Of a stretch of 64,000 bases of DNA, positions 8,722-27,402 are shown piece after piece. This DNA comes from Polyangium sp. 15x6 (GTDB lineage: Bacteria; Myxococcota_A; Polyangia; Polyangiales; Polyangiaceae). The notes below the pieces were generated by a model that saw nothing but the letters and a program-made list of their open reading frames with translations, did no database searches and had not been told where the DNA came from. Position 1 is the stretch's first letter. The number at the start of each line of letters is the position of its first letter. The stretch spans positions 124,001 through 188,000 of the forward strand of contig NZ_JASBQE010000006.1 in the NCBI RefSeq assembly GCF_029960785.1, in the 5' to 3' direction. The position numbers and the translations under genes were made by a program.

Positions 8722-10248
8722 CTAGCCTCCGCTGCCCGCGCCCCCGGGGAGCGCAGGAAGAGCGCCGTCGTCGCTCGCCGTGACGTCCCGCAGCGGCCTG
8801 AGGCCCACGCCGCCGAGCGTGACCTCGGGCAGCTCCGTGGCGAGCGCCGACGAGAGCGCGTCCGTGAAGCGATCGGCCGCGAGCGGGAGCCACGCCTGCG
8901 CTTCGAGCACGGCCGCTTCGAGCGAGACGAACCCTTCCTCGGGCACGCCGAGCACGGTGCCGTCGCGACCGATGAAGAGCACCTGCCCCGGCGGCGCGCC
9001 GAGCGAGCGGTAGAGCACGTCGGGAGCGACCGCGGGCACCACGTCGTAGCCTGCGGGCACGTAGAGCTGCTTGTGGACCTCGCGGAAAAACTGGCCCACG
9101 GGGATGCCCTCGATGCCCGTCGGATGCCGGACGATCGCGCCGCGCTCGGTGAACGCGACGCGCGCCGCGCGCAGGCTCTCCGGCCCGAGCGCGTAGGCGA
9201 TGCGGCGCAGCACGGGCAGGTCTTCGGCCTCGACCCAGGTCGCCGTGACATGGCGCCACGGATCGAGCGTGGGCACGAGGCGAAGCGCGACCGAGACCGA
9301 GGTCGTCGGCTGGGCGCTCGCGCGCGCGGCGGCCACGTCCTTGCGCATCTCCATGCGCGCGAAGGCGCGCACGTCGCCGAGCGCGGGCAGCTTCGGGATC
9401 TCCAGCGGATCCAGGCCATGACCACGGAAGAGCACGAGGCCCGTCTCCGCGAAGACGGGGCACGCGCGGAGGTTCACGGGGTGCCGGAAGCCCACCTCCA
9501 CGGCCGTGCCCGGCGCGGCCGGCATGAACATCGAGAGGCCCGGCGTGCGCGTGAGCAGCGGGATCATGCGCTCCGGCAGCTCGGGCACGCGGAAGAGGTA
9601 CCGAACCACCGGGCCATCGTCGAAGCTCGACGCGGGCGGCCACTCGGCAACGCCGACCTCGGCCGTCACGCCCGAGCGCACGAAGTAGTGAATCAGCGCC
9701 GGCCCGAGCCCCGCCTCCGCGGCGAGCCAGCGCGGCCCCGGTTCACGCCCCGTCGAGGGATCCGCGTGCGGCTCGAGGCGCAGCACGAGCGAACGCACGT
9801 CGATCTTCCGCTCCGTCTCGTAGCTCTGCGAAAACGTGTTGTGGTAGAGCCAGAGCGTCGCGTCGCCCGCGCTGATCTGCGCGACGTCGTAGCCGAAGGG
9901 CGCCGCCGCGTCGCGATACTGGACGAAGTGACGGCTCGTCCCGGTGAACGTGTACCCGCCCGCCAGGCGCGCGATCTCGGCGATCCGATCCATGCGATCG
10001 CTCGTCTCGGCCGCGAAGGTCAGCGTCACCTCGCGCGCGCCGAGCTTCGAGCGCACGACCTCGATCGCGAGCGACCGGAGGATGTCGGCGAGCGAGCCCT
10101 GCCTCGTGTAGAGGGCGAGGAACGCGACGAGCCGATCGATCGAGGGCAAGAGGACCACGCCCTTCGCGCCGAGCGCGACGCCGCGCGCGTCCAGGCCGAG
10201 GCCCGGTGTGCGGAGCCTCGTCTGGTGGACCGCGACCCGCTCGAGCAT
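8722..10248 (-). CDS. Conserved hypothetical protein, 508 aa
   Basis: The ATG at 10248 has GAGGAGC eight bases upstream. The product is soluble and Arg/Leu-rich with alternating beta and alpha segments (FFREVHKQLYVPAGYDVVP, LFIGRDGTVLGVPEEGFVSL, FTDALSSALATELPE). It shows no signal peptide, TM helix or catalytic motif that I recognise. It is immediately followed by the 308-aa gene with one base between them and transcribed divergently from the kinase gene at 10482, so the two may form a small operon of related cytoplasmic function. Confidence 0.7.
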   Translation of the reverse strand: MLERVAVHQTRLRTPGLGLDARGVALGAKGVVLLPSIDRLVAFLALYTRQGSLADILRSLAIEVVRSKLGAREVTLTFAAETSDRMDRIAEIARLAGGYTFTGTSRHFVQYRDAAAPFGYDVAQISAGDATLWLYHNTFSQSYETERKIDVRSLVLRLEPHADPSTGREPGPRWLAAEAGLGPALIHYFVRSGVTAEVGVAEWPPASSFDDGPVVRYLFRVPELPERMIPLLTRTPGLSMFMPAAPGTAVEVGFRHPVNLRACPVFAETGLVLFRGHGLDPLEIPKLPALGDVRAFARMEMRKDVAAARASAQPTTSVSVALRLVPTLDPWRHVTATWVEAEDLPVLRRIAYALGPESLRAARVAFTERGAIVRHPTGIEGIPVGQFFREVHKQLYVPAGYDVVPAVAPDVLYRSLGAPPGQVLFIGRDGTVLGVPEEGFVSLEAAVLEAQAWLPLAADRFTDALSSALATELPEVTLGGVGLRPLRDVTASDDGALPALPGGAGSGG

Positions 10249-10481
10249 GCGCTAGCTCCTCTTCGCGTCTCGTGCGCTCGCCGGTTCACACGAATCCGGG
10301 CGGACGCGTGGCCGTGAGGCTAGGGTCTCGGCCCGAGACCGTCAAGCGAGCGCTCTCCTTTGCACCTGCCGCCTTTTGGCTCGTGCGACGATTGTGTACC
10401 CTTGGGCAGGCCCGCGTACCACGGGTCTACGTACACCCTCGGCCGGCAATCGGCGATGCGATAGGGAGTCCCGAGCAAGGC

Positions 10482-13400
10482 ATGGCACGCACCCAGCAGC
10501 TCATCGCCGGGCGATTTCAGGTCGAGCGCGAGGTCGGACGCGGCGCCGTCGGCATCGTGTTCCGCGCGTTCGACACGGTCTCCCAGCGGCGCGTCGCCCT
10601 GAAGATCATCGCCGCAGGCGAGTCGGATCCGGGCGAACGCACGCGCCTCCTGCAAGAGGGCAAGATCCTGAGCGAGCTCGATCATCCAGGGATCGTCCAG
10701 GTCGTGGCCTACGGCGCCCTCGACTCGAGTTACACCGCCGCGCTCGGCCGAAAGTTCGACGAGGGCACGCCCTTCATCGCGATGGAGTGGCTCGAAGGCG
10801 AGGACCTGCTCACGCGCCAGCTCCGCGCCGCGCTCACCATGCGCCAGGCCCTCGACATCGTGCGTCAGGTCGCCTTCGCGCTCGCCGCCGCCCACGACGC
10901 CGGCGTCGTCCACCGCGACATCAAGCCCTCGAACATCTTCGTCCTCTCGAGCCGCTTCCCCGATCCCGACTCGCCCCCCGTCTCCACGCGCACGACGCGC
11001 AGGACCCGCGACGAAGGCGAGCCCGCCCCCGAGCAGCTCACCTCGAAGCTCGTCGACTTCGGCGTCGCCACCTCGCGCGACATGCGCCTGACCGGCAACG
11101 ACATCTTCGTCGGCACACCCGCGTACATGGCCCCCGAGCAGGCCCGCGGCGACGCGATCGCCGACGCGCGCAGCGACATCTACTCGCTCGGCGCCACGCT
11201 CTTCGAGCTGCTCACCGGACGGCCCCCGCACATCGGCTCGAACTCGATCGCCACGATCGCGCTGCTCGCCACGACCCCCGCGCCTCGCTTGAGCGAGCTG
11301 CTCCTCGACGTGCCCGAAGCCCTCGAAGAGCTCGTCGCGCGCATGCTCATGTCCGAGCGCGAGCACCGCCCGTCCTCGTCGCGCGAGGTCGCGCTCGAGC
11401 TCGACGCGCTCTGCCGCGATCCGTCCGTCCCCGAGATCGCGCGCGCGCTCGCCACCTCGACCGAGCCGCCGCCCATGAACACGCGGCTCGTCACGACGCT
11501 CGTCGCGCTCCAGGTCGGCTCGCGCAAGGAGCAACGCCTGCAGCTCCTCGAGCGGCTGCGCGAGCGCGGCGCGGATGCGCTGCCCCTCGGCACCGACTCG
11601 ATCGTCGCGCACCTCGGCATGCGCCAGTCGCACGGCGACGAGGCCACGAACGCCCTCGACCTCGGCCGCTGGCTCGCCGAGCTCGGCGCGTGCGTCGGGG
11701 TCTCGACGGGCCGCACGCGGCTCGATCGCGTCAAATCCGCGGGCGACGTCGTCGATCGCGCGAGCGCCCTCGCCCGGAAGGCGGGCGAGGCGAACCTGCT
11801 CTGCGACAGCACCACGAAGGATCTCGACAAGGGCTTCTTCCAGTTCGACCCCGTGCCGGGCGGCCATTTCAAGGTCGGCGCACGGGCCAAGCCCGAGGGC
11901 CGCAAGACTGAGCAGTTCATCGGCCGCGAGGCCGAGCTCATCAACGCGCTCGCGCAGTACGAGCGCTGCGTCGACGATCGCACGCCCATCATCGTCACGA
12001 TCTCGGGCCCGCCCGGCATCGGCAAGAGCCGCCTCGGTCGCGAGTTCGTCAATCGCATCACGACGCGCGACGAGCCCCCGCTGCTCGTCCGCGTGCGTTG
12101 CGAGTCCTTCGGCCGCGCCCAGGCCCTCGGCGTCGCCACGGACGCCCTGCGTGCCCTGCTCGGCCTGCCGAAAGGCGCGAGCCTCGAGCAGGTCGAGCAA
12201 GCTCTGCGCGTGCGCAAGCTCCGGAGCGGCGACAGCACGTTGCTCTCGCGTCTGCTCGCGAACCAGCCCTTCGACGACGGCCTCGATCCGCGCGGCGCCC
12301 GCGACTCGCTTTACCTGTCGATGACCGAGCTCGCCCTCGGCGCCGCCTCCGCCGGCCCCTGCGTCCTGCTCTTCGAGGACGCGCAGTGGTCCGATCCCGA
12401 GAGCATCTCGTGGATCGAGCACCTCCTCGGCCGCGCCACGAACCTGCCCCTGTTCGTGATGATGGTCATGCGGCCGTCCTTCTGGCGCGATCAAGGCCAG
12501 CGCTTCGTCGGCCGGGATCACGTGCGGATCGATCTGCGCCCAATGTCGAAGAAGGCCACGCGCGAGATCGCCCGCGCGATCATCGGCGAGAACGCCGACG
12601 AGGCGATCTTGAACCGCGTCGCCGAGCAGGCCGCCGGCTCGCCGCTCTTCGCCGAGGAGCTCGCGCGCGTCATCGCCGCAGGCAAGGACGTCACGACGGC
12701 CGCCACGATCGAGGCCGCGATCCAGGTCAGCCTCGACGCCCTCGACGACGCGACCCGCGAGGCCGTCGTCCGCATGAGCGTCCTCGGTCTGAGCGTGTGG
12801 GACTCGGGCATCAGCGCCGTCGGTGTCGCGGACGCGGACGGCGCTCTGAAAAAGCTCATCGCCGCGGAGCTCTTGGTCGAGCACGGCGCGAGCCGTTTCG
12901 CCGGGACGCGCGAGTTCCTCTTCAAGCACGCCCTCGTCCGCGACGTCGCCTACGCCTCGGCGAGCGAGGAGCTCCGCAAGCAGATCCACGCCGCCGCGGC
13001 CGAATGGCTCGCCCACATGGGCGAGGACGCCGCCACCGTCGCGCAGCACTTCGATCTCGGCGCGCAGCAAGAGAAGGCCGCCGTCCACTGGGAGACCGCC
13101 GCGCGCCGCGCCCTCGCCACGAACTCGCTCGGCGAGGCCGTGAAGATGGCCGAGCGCGCGCTCATGTTCGCCAACGACAAACCCACCGCGTTCGGCCGCG
13201 CGGTGCTGCTCGACGAGGCCCACAGCCGCCTCGACGCGAAGTCCTCCGAGCGCAAGGAGGCGATCGACGCGATGGCCGAGAACGTCTACGACGAGGAGAG
13301 CGAGATCCGCTCCCTCGGCGCGCGCGTCCGATACGACTACGTGCTCGGCGCCGGCTTCGATGTCGAAGCCCGTCTCATCCAGTGCCGCGACCGCGCCGCG

Positions 13401-14420
13401 AAGCTCGGCGTCGTCGAGGAAGAAGCGCGCTGCTCGGCGTCGCTCGCGAACCTCTACGCCTACGCAGGTCAGCTCGATCTCGCCGAGCGCGAGACGCGTG
13501 TCCTGCTCGACCTCACCGAGCGTCGTTCGATCGACTGGGCCGCCGTCGACGCCTGGCAAGCTCTCGCGGTCGTGCGGCAGACGCAGGGTCAGCTCGGCGC
13601 TGCGCTCGACGCCCGGCGCAACGCAGCCCGTGCCGCGAAGAGCGCAGGCCTGCAAGAGCGCGAGGCCATGCTCATCACGAATGTCGGCTTCGCCCTGACC
13701 ACGATCGGCGCGCGTCACGAGGCCCTGCACCAGCTCGAAGCAGGTCTCGCGAAAGCCTCGGCGATCGGCAGTCCCGGCACGGTGCGCAACGCGCAGATGA
13801 ACCTGCTCTGCTGGGCCGCGACGTTCGGCCCCGAGAGCCGCCTCGACACGGCCCTCGCCGAGCCCCGCGCGAGCGCCGACGAGGCGACCGTGGCCTGGTT
13901 CCACAAGGACCGCGTGACGCTCGGGACACTCTTCTACCGCGGCTGCGAGCTCCTGCGCACCGACGGGGCAGGCAACATCCCGCGGGCGCGGTCGCTGCTC
14001 AAGACGGCGACCGAGGCCTACCGCGCGTCGCAAAACCGAGACGTCCTGCCCGTCGCCCTCGGCTTCTGGGCCGAGGCGGAGCGTCGTTTCGGCAACTCCG
14101 ACCAGGCGATCGAGCTCGCCTGCGAGGCCGCACGCCTCGTCGAATCCGGCGCCCCGAGCCTGCTCAACGAGGCCTCGATCTACCTGACGCTACACGACGC
14201 CCACGTCGACATCGGCGATCTGAAGAGCGCCCGCGACGCGATCGAGCGCGCCGTCCCGCACCTCGAGCGCCGTCTGAAGGGCCTCGAAGGCACGCCCTAC
14301 GCGCGCGCCTTCCTCGTGAACCTCCCGCACAACGCAGGCCTGCTCGCCGCCGCCGAGGCCTACGGCTGCGTCACGAAGCCCATCGAGCAGGTCCTCGCGC
14401 TCCCTCCGTCCGAATCGTGA
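10482..14420 (+). CDS. Ser/Thr protein kinase with dead cyclase-like, AAA ATPase and TPR modules
   Basis: 1,312 aa. The kinase domain spans about 1-270: glycine loop VGRGAVGIVF, catalytic loop VVHRDIKPSN near 141-150, DFG near 192, and GTPAYMAPEQ. It is followed by a stretch (about 333-476) that reads like an adenylyl/guanylyl-cyclase fold without catalytic Asp residues (VSTGRTRLD, GDVVDRASALARKA). Next is an AAA ATPase with Walker A GPPGIGKSR (near 509) and Walker B VLLFEDAQW (near 630), then TPR-like helices to the end. No TM helix. ATG 10482 is chosen because the kinase fold starts at once; the frame extends to 10206 only through low-quality sequence overlapping the divergent gene. It is expected to phosphorylate proteins in response to ligand sensed by the STAND-like C-terminal half. 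Confidence 0.9.
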   Translation: MARTQQLIAGRFQVEREVGRGAVGIVFRAFDTVSQRRVALKIIAAGESDPGERTRLLQEGKILSELDHPGIVQVVAYGALDSSYTAALGRKFDEGTPFIAMEWLEGEDLLTRQLRAALTMRQALDIVRQVAFALAAAHDAGVVHRDIKPSNIFVLSSRFPDPDSPPVSTRTTRRTRDEGEPAPEQLTSKLVDFGVATSRDMRLTGNDIFVGTPAYMAPEQARGDAIADARSDIYSLGATLFELLTGRPPHIGSNSIATIALLATTPAPRLSELLLDVPEALEELVARMLMSEREHRPSSSREVALELDALCRDPSVPEIARALATSTEPPPMNTRLVTTLVALQVGSRKEQRLQLLERLRERGADALPLGTDSIVAHLGMRQSHGDEATNALDLGRWLAELGACVGVSTGRTRLDRVKSAGDVVDRASALARKAGEANLLCDSTTKDLDKGFFQFDPVPGGHFKVGARAKPEGRKTEQFIGREAELINALAQYERCVDDRTPIIVTISGPPGIGKSRLGREFVNRITTRDEPPLLVRVRCESFGRAQALGVATDALRALLGLPKGASLEQVEQALRVRKLRSGDSTLLSRLLANQPFDDGLDPRGARDSLYLSMTELALGAASAGPCVLLFEDAQWSDPESISWIEHLLGRATNLPLFVMMVMRPSFWRDQGQRFVGRDHVRIDLRPMSKKATREIARAIIGENADEAILNRVAEQAAGSPLFAEELARVIAAGKDVTTAATIEAAIQVSLDALDDATREAVVRMSVLGLSVWDSGISAVGVADADGALKKLIAAELLVEHGASRFAGTREFLFKHALVRDVAYASASEELRKQIHAAAAEWLAHMGEDAATVAQHFDLGAQQEKAAVHWETAARRALATNSLGEAVKMAERALMFANDKPTAFGRAVLLDEAHSRLDAKSSERKEAIDAMAENVYDEESEIRSLGARVRYDYVLGAGFDVEARLIQCRDRAAKLGVVEEEARCSASLANLYAYAGQLDLAERETRVLLDLTERRSIDWAAVDAWQALAVVRQTQGQLGAALDARRNAARAAKSAGLQEREAMLITNVGFALTTIGARHEALHQLEAGLAKASAIGSPGTVRNAQMNLLCWAATFGPESRLDTALAEPRASADEATVAWFHKDRVTLGTLFYRGCELLRTDGAGNIPRARSLLKTATEAYRASQNRDVLPVALGFWAEAERRFGNSDQAIELACEAARLVESGAPSLLNEASIYLTLHDAHVDIGDLKSARDAIERAVPHLERRLKGLEGTPYARAFLVNLPHNAGLLAAAEAYGCVTKPIEQVLALPPSES

Positions 14421-14450
14421 TCTCGTAGAGGGTGCTTCGCAGCGTGGCGC

Positions 14451-14549
14451 CGGGGTTTCACCCCGGACCCGACCAGGGGCTGTCCGCCCCTGGACCCGGA
14501 CCAGGGCAAGCCCTGGACACGGGGCGACAGCGCGCGATGCGCGCTGTCG
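14451..14549 (+). repeat. Four-hairpin element, left copy
   Basis: Consecutive stem-loops: CGGGG-TTTCA-CCCCG (14451-14465); CCAGGGGC-TGTCC-GCCCCTGG (14473-14493); CCAGGG-CAAG-CCCTGG (14501-14516); and an 11-bp stem with GAT loop (14525-14549). The same order of hairpins, with identical second to fourth loops, occurs inverted at 14631-14737. Confidence 0.85.
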
Positions 14550-14630
14550 ACAGGGAAAACGTCCCCACGAGGCGCCGTAGCGCTGCTGTCTCGGCTGGCG
14601 AGTCGGCTCGTGGTCTTGCCGCGGCCTGTT

Positions 14631-14737
14631 CGATGAACTGCGCATCGCGCAGTTCATCGACCCCGGGTCCAGCGCTTGCGCTGGTCCGGGGTGCAGGGGG
14701 CGGACAGCCCCCTGCTGGGGTGCGGGGCAACGCCCCG
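14631..14737 (-). repeat. Four-hairpin element, inverted right copy
   Basis: Read on the minus strand it repeats the left copy: hairpin 1 CGGGGC-GTT-GCCCCG; hairpin 2 with the same TGTCC loop but a 9-bp stem (GCAGGGGGC); hairpin 3 with the same CAAG loop but CCAGCG/CGCTGG; hairpin 4 with the same GAT loop and a 13-bp stem of different sequence. Stem changes are compensatory, so base pairing, not sequence, is kept. Confidence 0.85.
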
Positions 14738-14750
14738 CGCACAAACGAAA

Positions 14751-14785
14751 CCGCCCTCCCCTTTCGAGGAGGGCGGCTCGCTTTT
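14751..14785. terminator. Bidirectional Rho-independent terminator
   Basis: A 9-bp stem CCGCCCTCC/GGAGGGCGG (14751-14776) is followed by CTCGCTTTT on the plus strand. On the minus strand the same stem is followed by TTTCGTTTG. It would stop both the kinase gene and the convergent giant TPR gene. Confidence 0.85.
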
Positions 14786-14801
14786 GCCCGCGCGGTGAGG
14801 G

Positions 14802-26075
<11,274 letters not shown>

Positions 26076-26143
26076 GGATTCCTCGGCCCCTGACCTGACC
26101 TACAAAAGGCCTTGCAAACGACGTCGTCGAACCGCGCCCCCGA

Positions 26144-27055
26144 CTAGTTGCCACCGAGCCGCGTGACCAGCGTCTGCGCGGTCTCGCACTCGGTCTTGAA
26201 GCTCGCCGCCTTCGCGCCCTTGCATGCCCGGGCGGTGAAGCCCTTGAGCATCTGGACGGCTTCCTGCGTCCTCGGCGGCGTGAGCTGCGCGTAAGTGCTG
26301 CCCAAGCTGAAGAGAATCTGCACCGACTCCGGGCCTTCGTTGCCCGCGACCGCCTTCGCTGCTTCGAGCTCCGTCACCATCTCCGGGAGCGACCCGCGAT
26401 CCTGGTGAACCTGCGAGAGCAGCACGTGCACACCGAAGAGAGTCTTGTCGCCGGGCTTCGCGAAGTTCTTCGCTTCCTTGAGCACCTGCTCGGCCTCCTT
26501 CGTGTATCCAAGGCGGATGTAGAGATCCGCGAGCGCCGTATAGTAACGGATCTCGGTCGGATTGTGCTCGGCCGCCTTGGTGTAGTTCTCGAGCGCCTTC
26601 TGCTCGTCGTCGGTCCAGAGGAACACGTTGCCGAGCTGGTGGTAGCAGTCAGCGAAGTTCGGATCGTTCTCGATGCACTTCTGGTACGGCTCTTTCGCCT
26701 CGTCGTACGAGATCGTCTTCTTCTTCGCCTGCATCTCGAGCGCGTACGCGCGCTCGAACCAGTAGTTCGCGAACTTCGGCGCGAGCTGCGTGGCGCGGCT
26801 CAAGGTCGACGCGGTCTTGTCCCACTCCTCCTTTTTTTTGTAGGCCATCGCGAGCTTGTAAAAGATCCGATGGTTCGTGGGATCGAGCTTGGTCGCCTGC
26901 TCGTACTTCGTGGCAGCGCCCTCCGGGTTCAGCGCGACCTCTTTGTCCGCCTGGTTTGCGAGGATCACGGCTTCCTGCCGGTTCCGGCTGCACCCGAGCC
27001 CCAACATGCTCGAGACCACGAGACAGGACGCCATCACCATTGCGCCAAGCTTCAT
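26144..27055 (-). CDS. TPR lipoprotein upstream of the giant TPR gene
   Basis: 303 aa from the ATG at 27055, which directly precedes a lipoprotein signal (MKLGAMVMASCLVVSSMLGL then GCS, lipobox-Cys near residue 23); AAAGGTGAG lies upstream. The longer frame to 27349 is Arg-rich and crosses a terminator, so it is rejected. The mature protein has about six TPR units (AYKKKEEWDKTAS, YHQLGNVFLWTDDEQKALE, YTALADLYIRLGYTKEAEQ). It is likely anchored in the periplasmic face of a membrane as an assembly factor for the envelope complex encoded around it. I cannot assign a specific Glt name. An 8-A run codes for the three Lys near residue 75. Confidence 0.85.
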   Translation of the reverse strand: MKLGAMVMASCLVVSSMLGLGCSRNRQEAVILANQADKEVALNPEGAATKYEQATKLDPTNHRIFYKLAMAYKKKEEWDKTASTLSRATQLAPKFANYWFERAYALEMQAKKKTISYDEAKEPYQKCIENDPNFADCYHQLGNVFLWTDDEQKALENYTKAAEHNPTEIRYYTALADLYIRLGYTKEAEQVLKEAKNFAKPGDKTLFGVHVLLSQVHQDRGSLPEMVTELEAAKAVAGNEGPESVQILFSLGSTYAQLTPPRTQEAVQMLKGFTARACKGAKAASFKTECETAQTLVTRLGGN

Positions 27056-27402
27056 TGCTTCGCTCACCTTTCTCTCGGAGCCGGCTCCGCCGCTCCTCGC
27101 GTCACCCGCGCGTGGAGAGGGCCACGGCAGCCCCACCCGCACGAAGCACGCACATAAGTCCTCGAACTTGCAGCCCAAATTGCCGCCCAGGCACAGGACG
27201 AGACGTTCTCTTGCGCGCCGAGAATAGGCGGATGGCGCGACGAAAGTCCAGTTGGATTGTGCCCATCTCCCAAAGCGCCAAGCGTCCAGGCGTACTCGGG
27301 AGGCCCGGACGCTCCCCCCGCGAGCGCCGATGCTCGTCGACAAAAACACGAAGCCCCGCGAGCTCGTGACTCGCGGGGCAACGCTTCCGATTCAGACCGA
27401 CG
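27056..27402. other. Intergenic region between the FHA protein and TPR-lipoprotein genes
   Basis: 347 bases. The 27341-27379 part is the terminator of the FHA gene. The rest should hold the minus-strand promoter of the lipoprotein/giant TPR unit; the best candidate is a weak TTGGGC-N16-TATGTG about 100 bases upstream of 27055. No gene is seen. Confidence 0.5.
27341..27379 (-). terminator. Rho-independent terminator after the FHA/GltG-like gene
   Basis: On the minus strand a 10-bp perfect stem GCCCCGCGAG/CTCGCGGGGC has a 7-base loop and is followed by TTCGTGTTTTTG. It lies 24-62 bases past the stop at 27403. Confidence 0.88.

Larger units (their letters stand above)
14421..14801. other. Convergent intergenic region, 381 bases, dominated by hairpins
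   Basis: No credible gene. It contains two inverted copies of a four-hairpin element (14451-14549 and 14631-14737), a CCACGAG...CTCGTGG pairing in the spacer, and a bidirectional terminator (14751-14785). The short ORFs here are fully palindromic sequence and are not protein-like. Confidence 0.85.

Noticed and set aside
10394-10436. GTGTAC...GTACAC inverted repeat upstream of the kinase gene
   Set aside because: Only six bases per arm, 31 bases apart; expected by chance and no related copies seen.
10206-10481. N-terminal extension of the kinase
   Set aside because: It overlaps the divergent gene and encodes low-complexity Ser/Arg sequence; the kinase fold begins right after ATG 10482.
10320-14033. 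Long open frames antisense to real genes (also 31862-35500 and 27742-29937)
   Set aside because: Arg/Glu/Ala/His-rich, no signal or domain; the sense frames encode recognisable kinase, GltD-like and FHA proteins.
14421-14801. Short ORFs (for example 14432-14935) in the hairpin region
   Set aside because: They read through palindromic sequence and a terminator, with no start signals or protein-like composition.
26831-26838. Run of eight A (coding strand) as a programmed frameshift site
   Set aside because: It encodes KKK within a continuous TPR; the downstream frame is normal and no upstream Shine-Dalgarno-like or stem-loop stimulator is evident.
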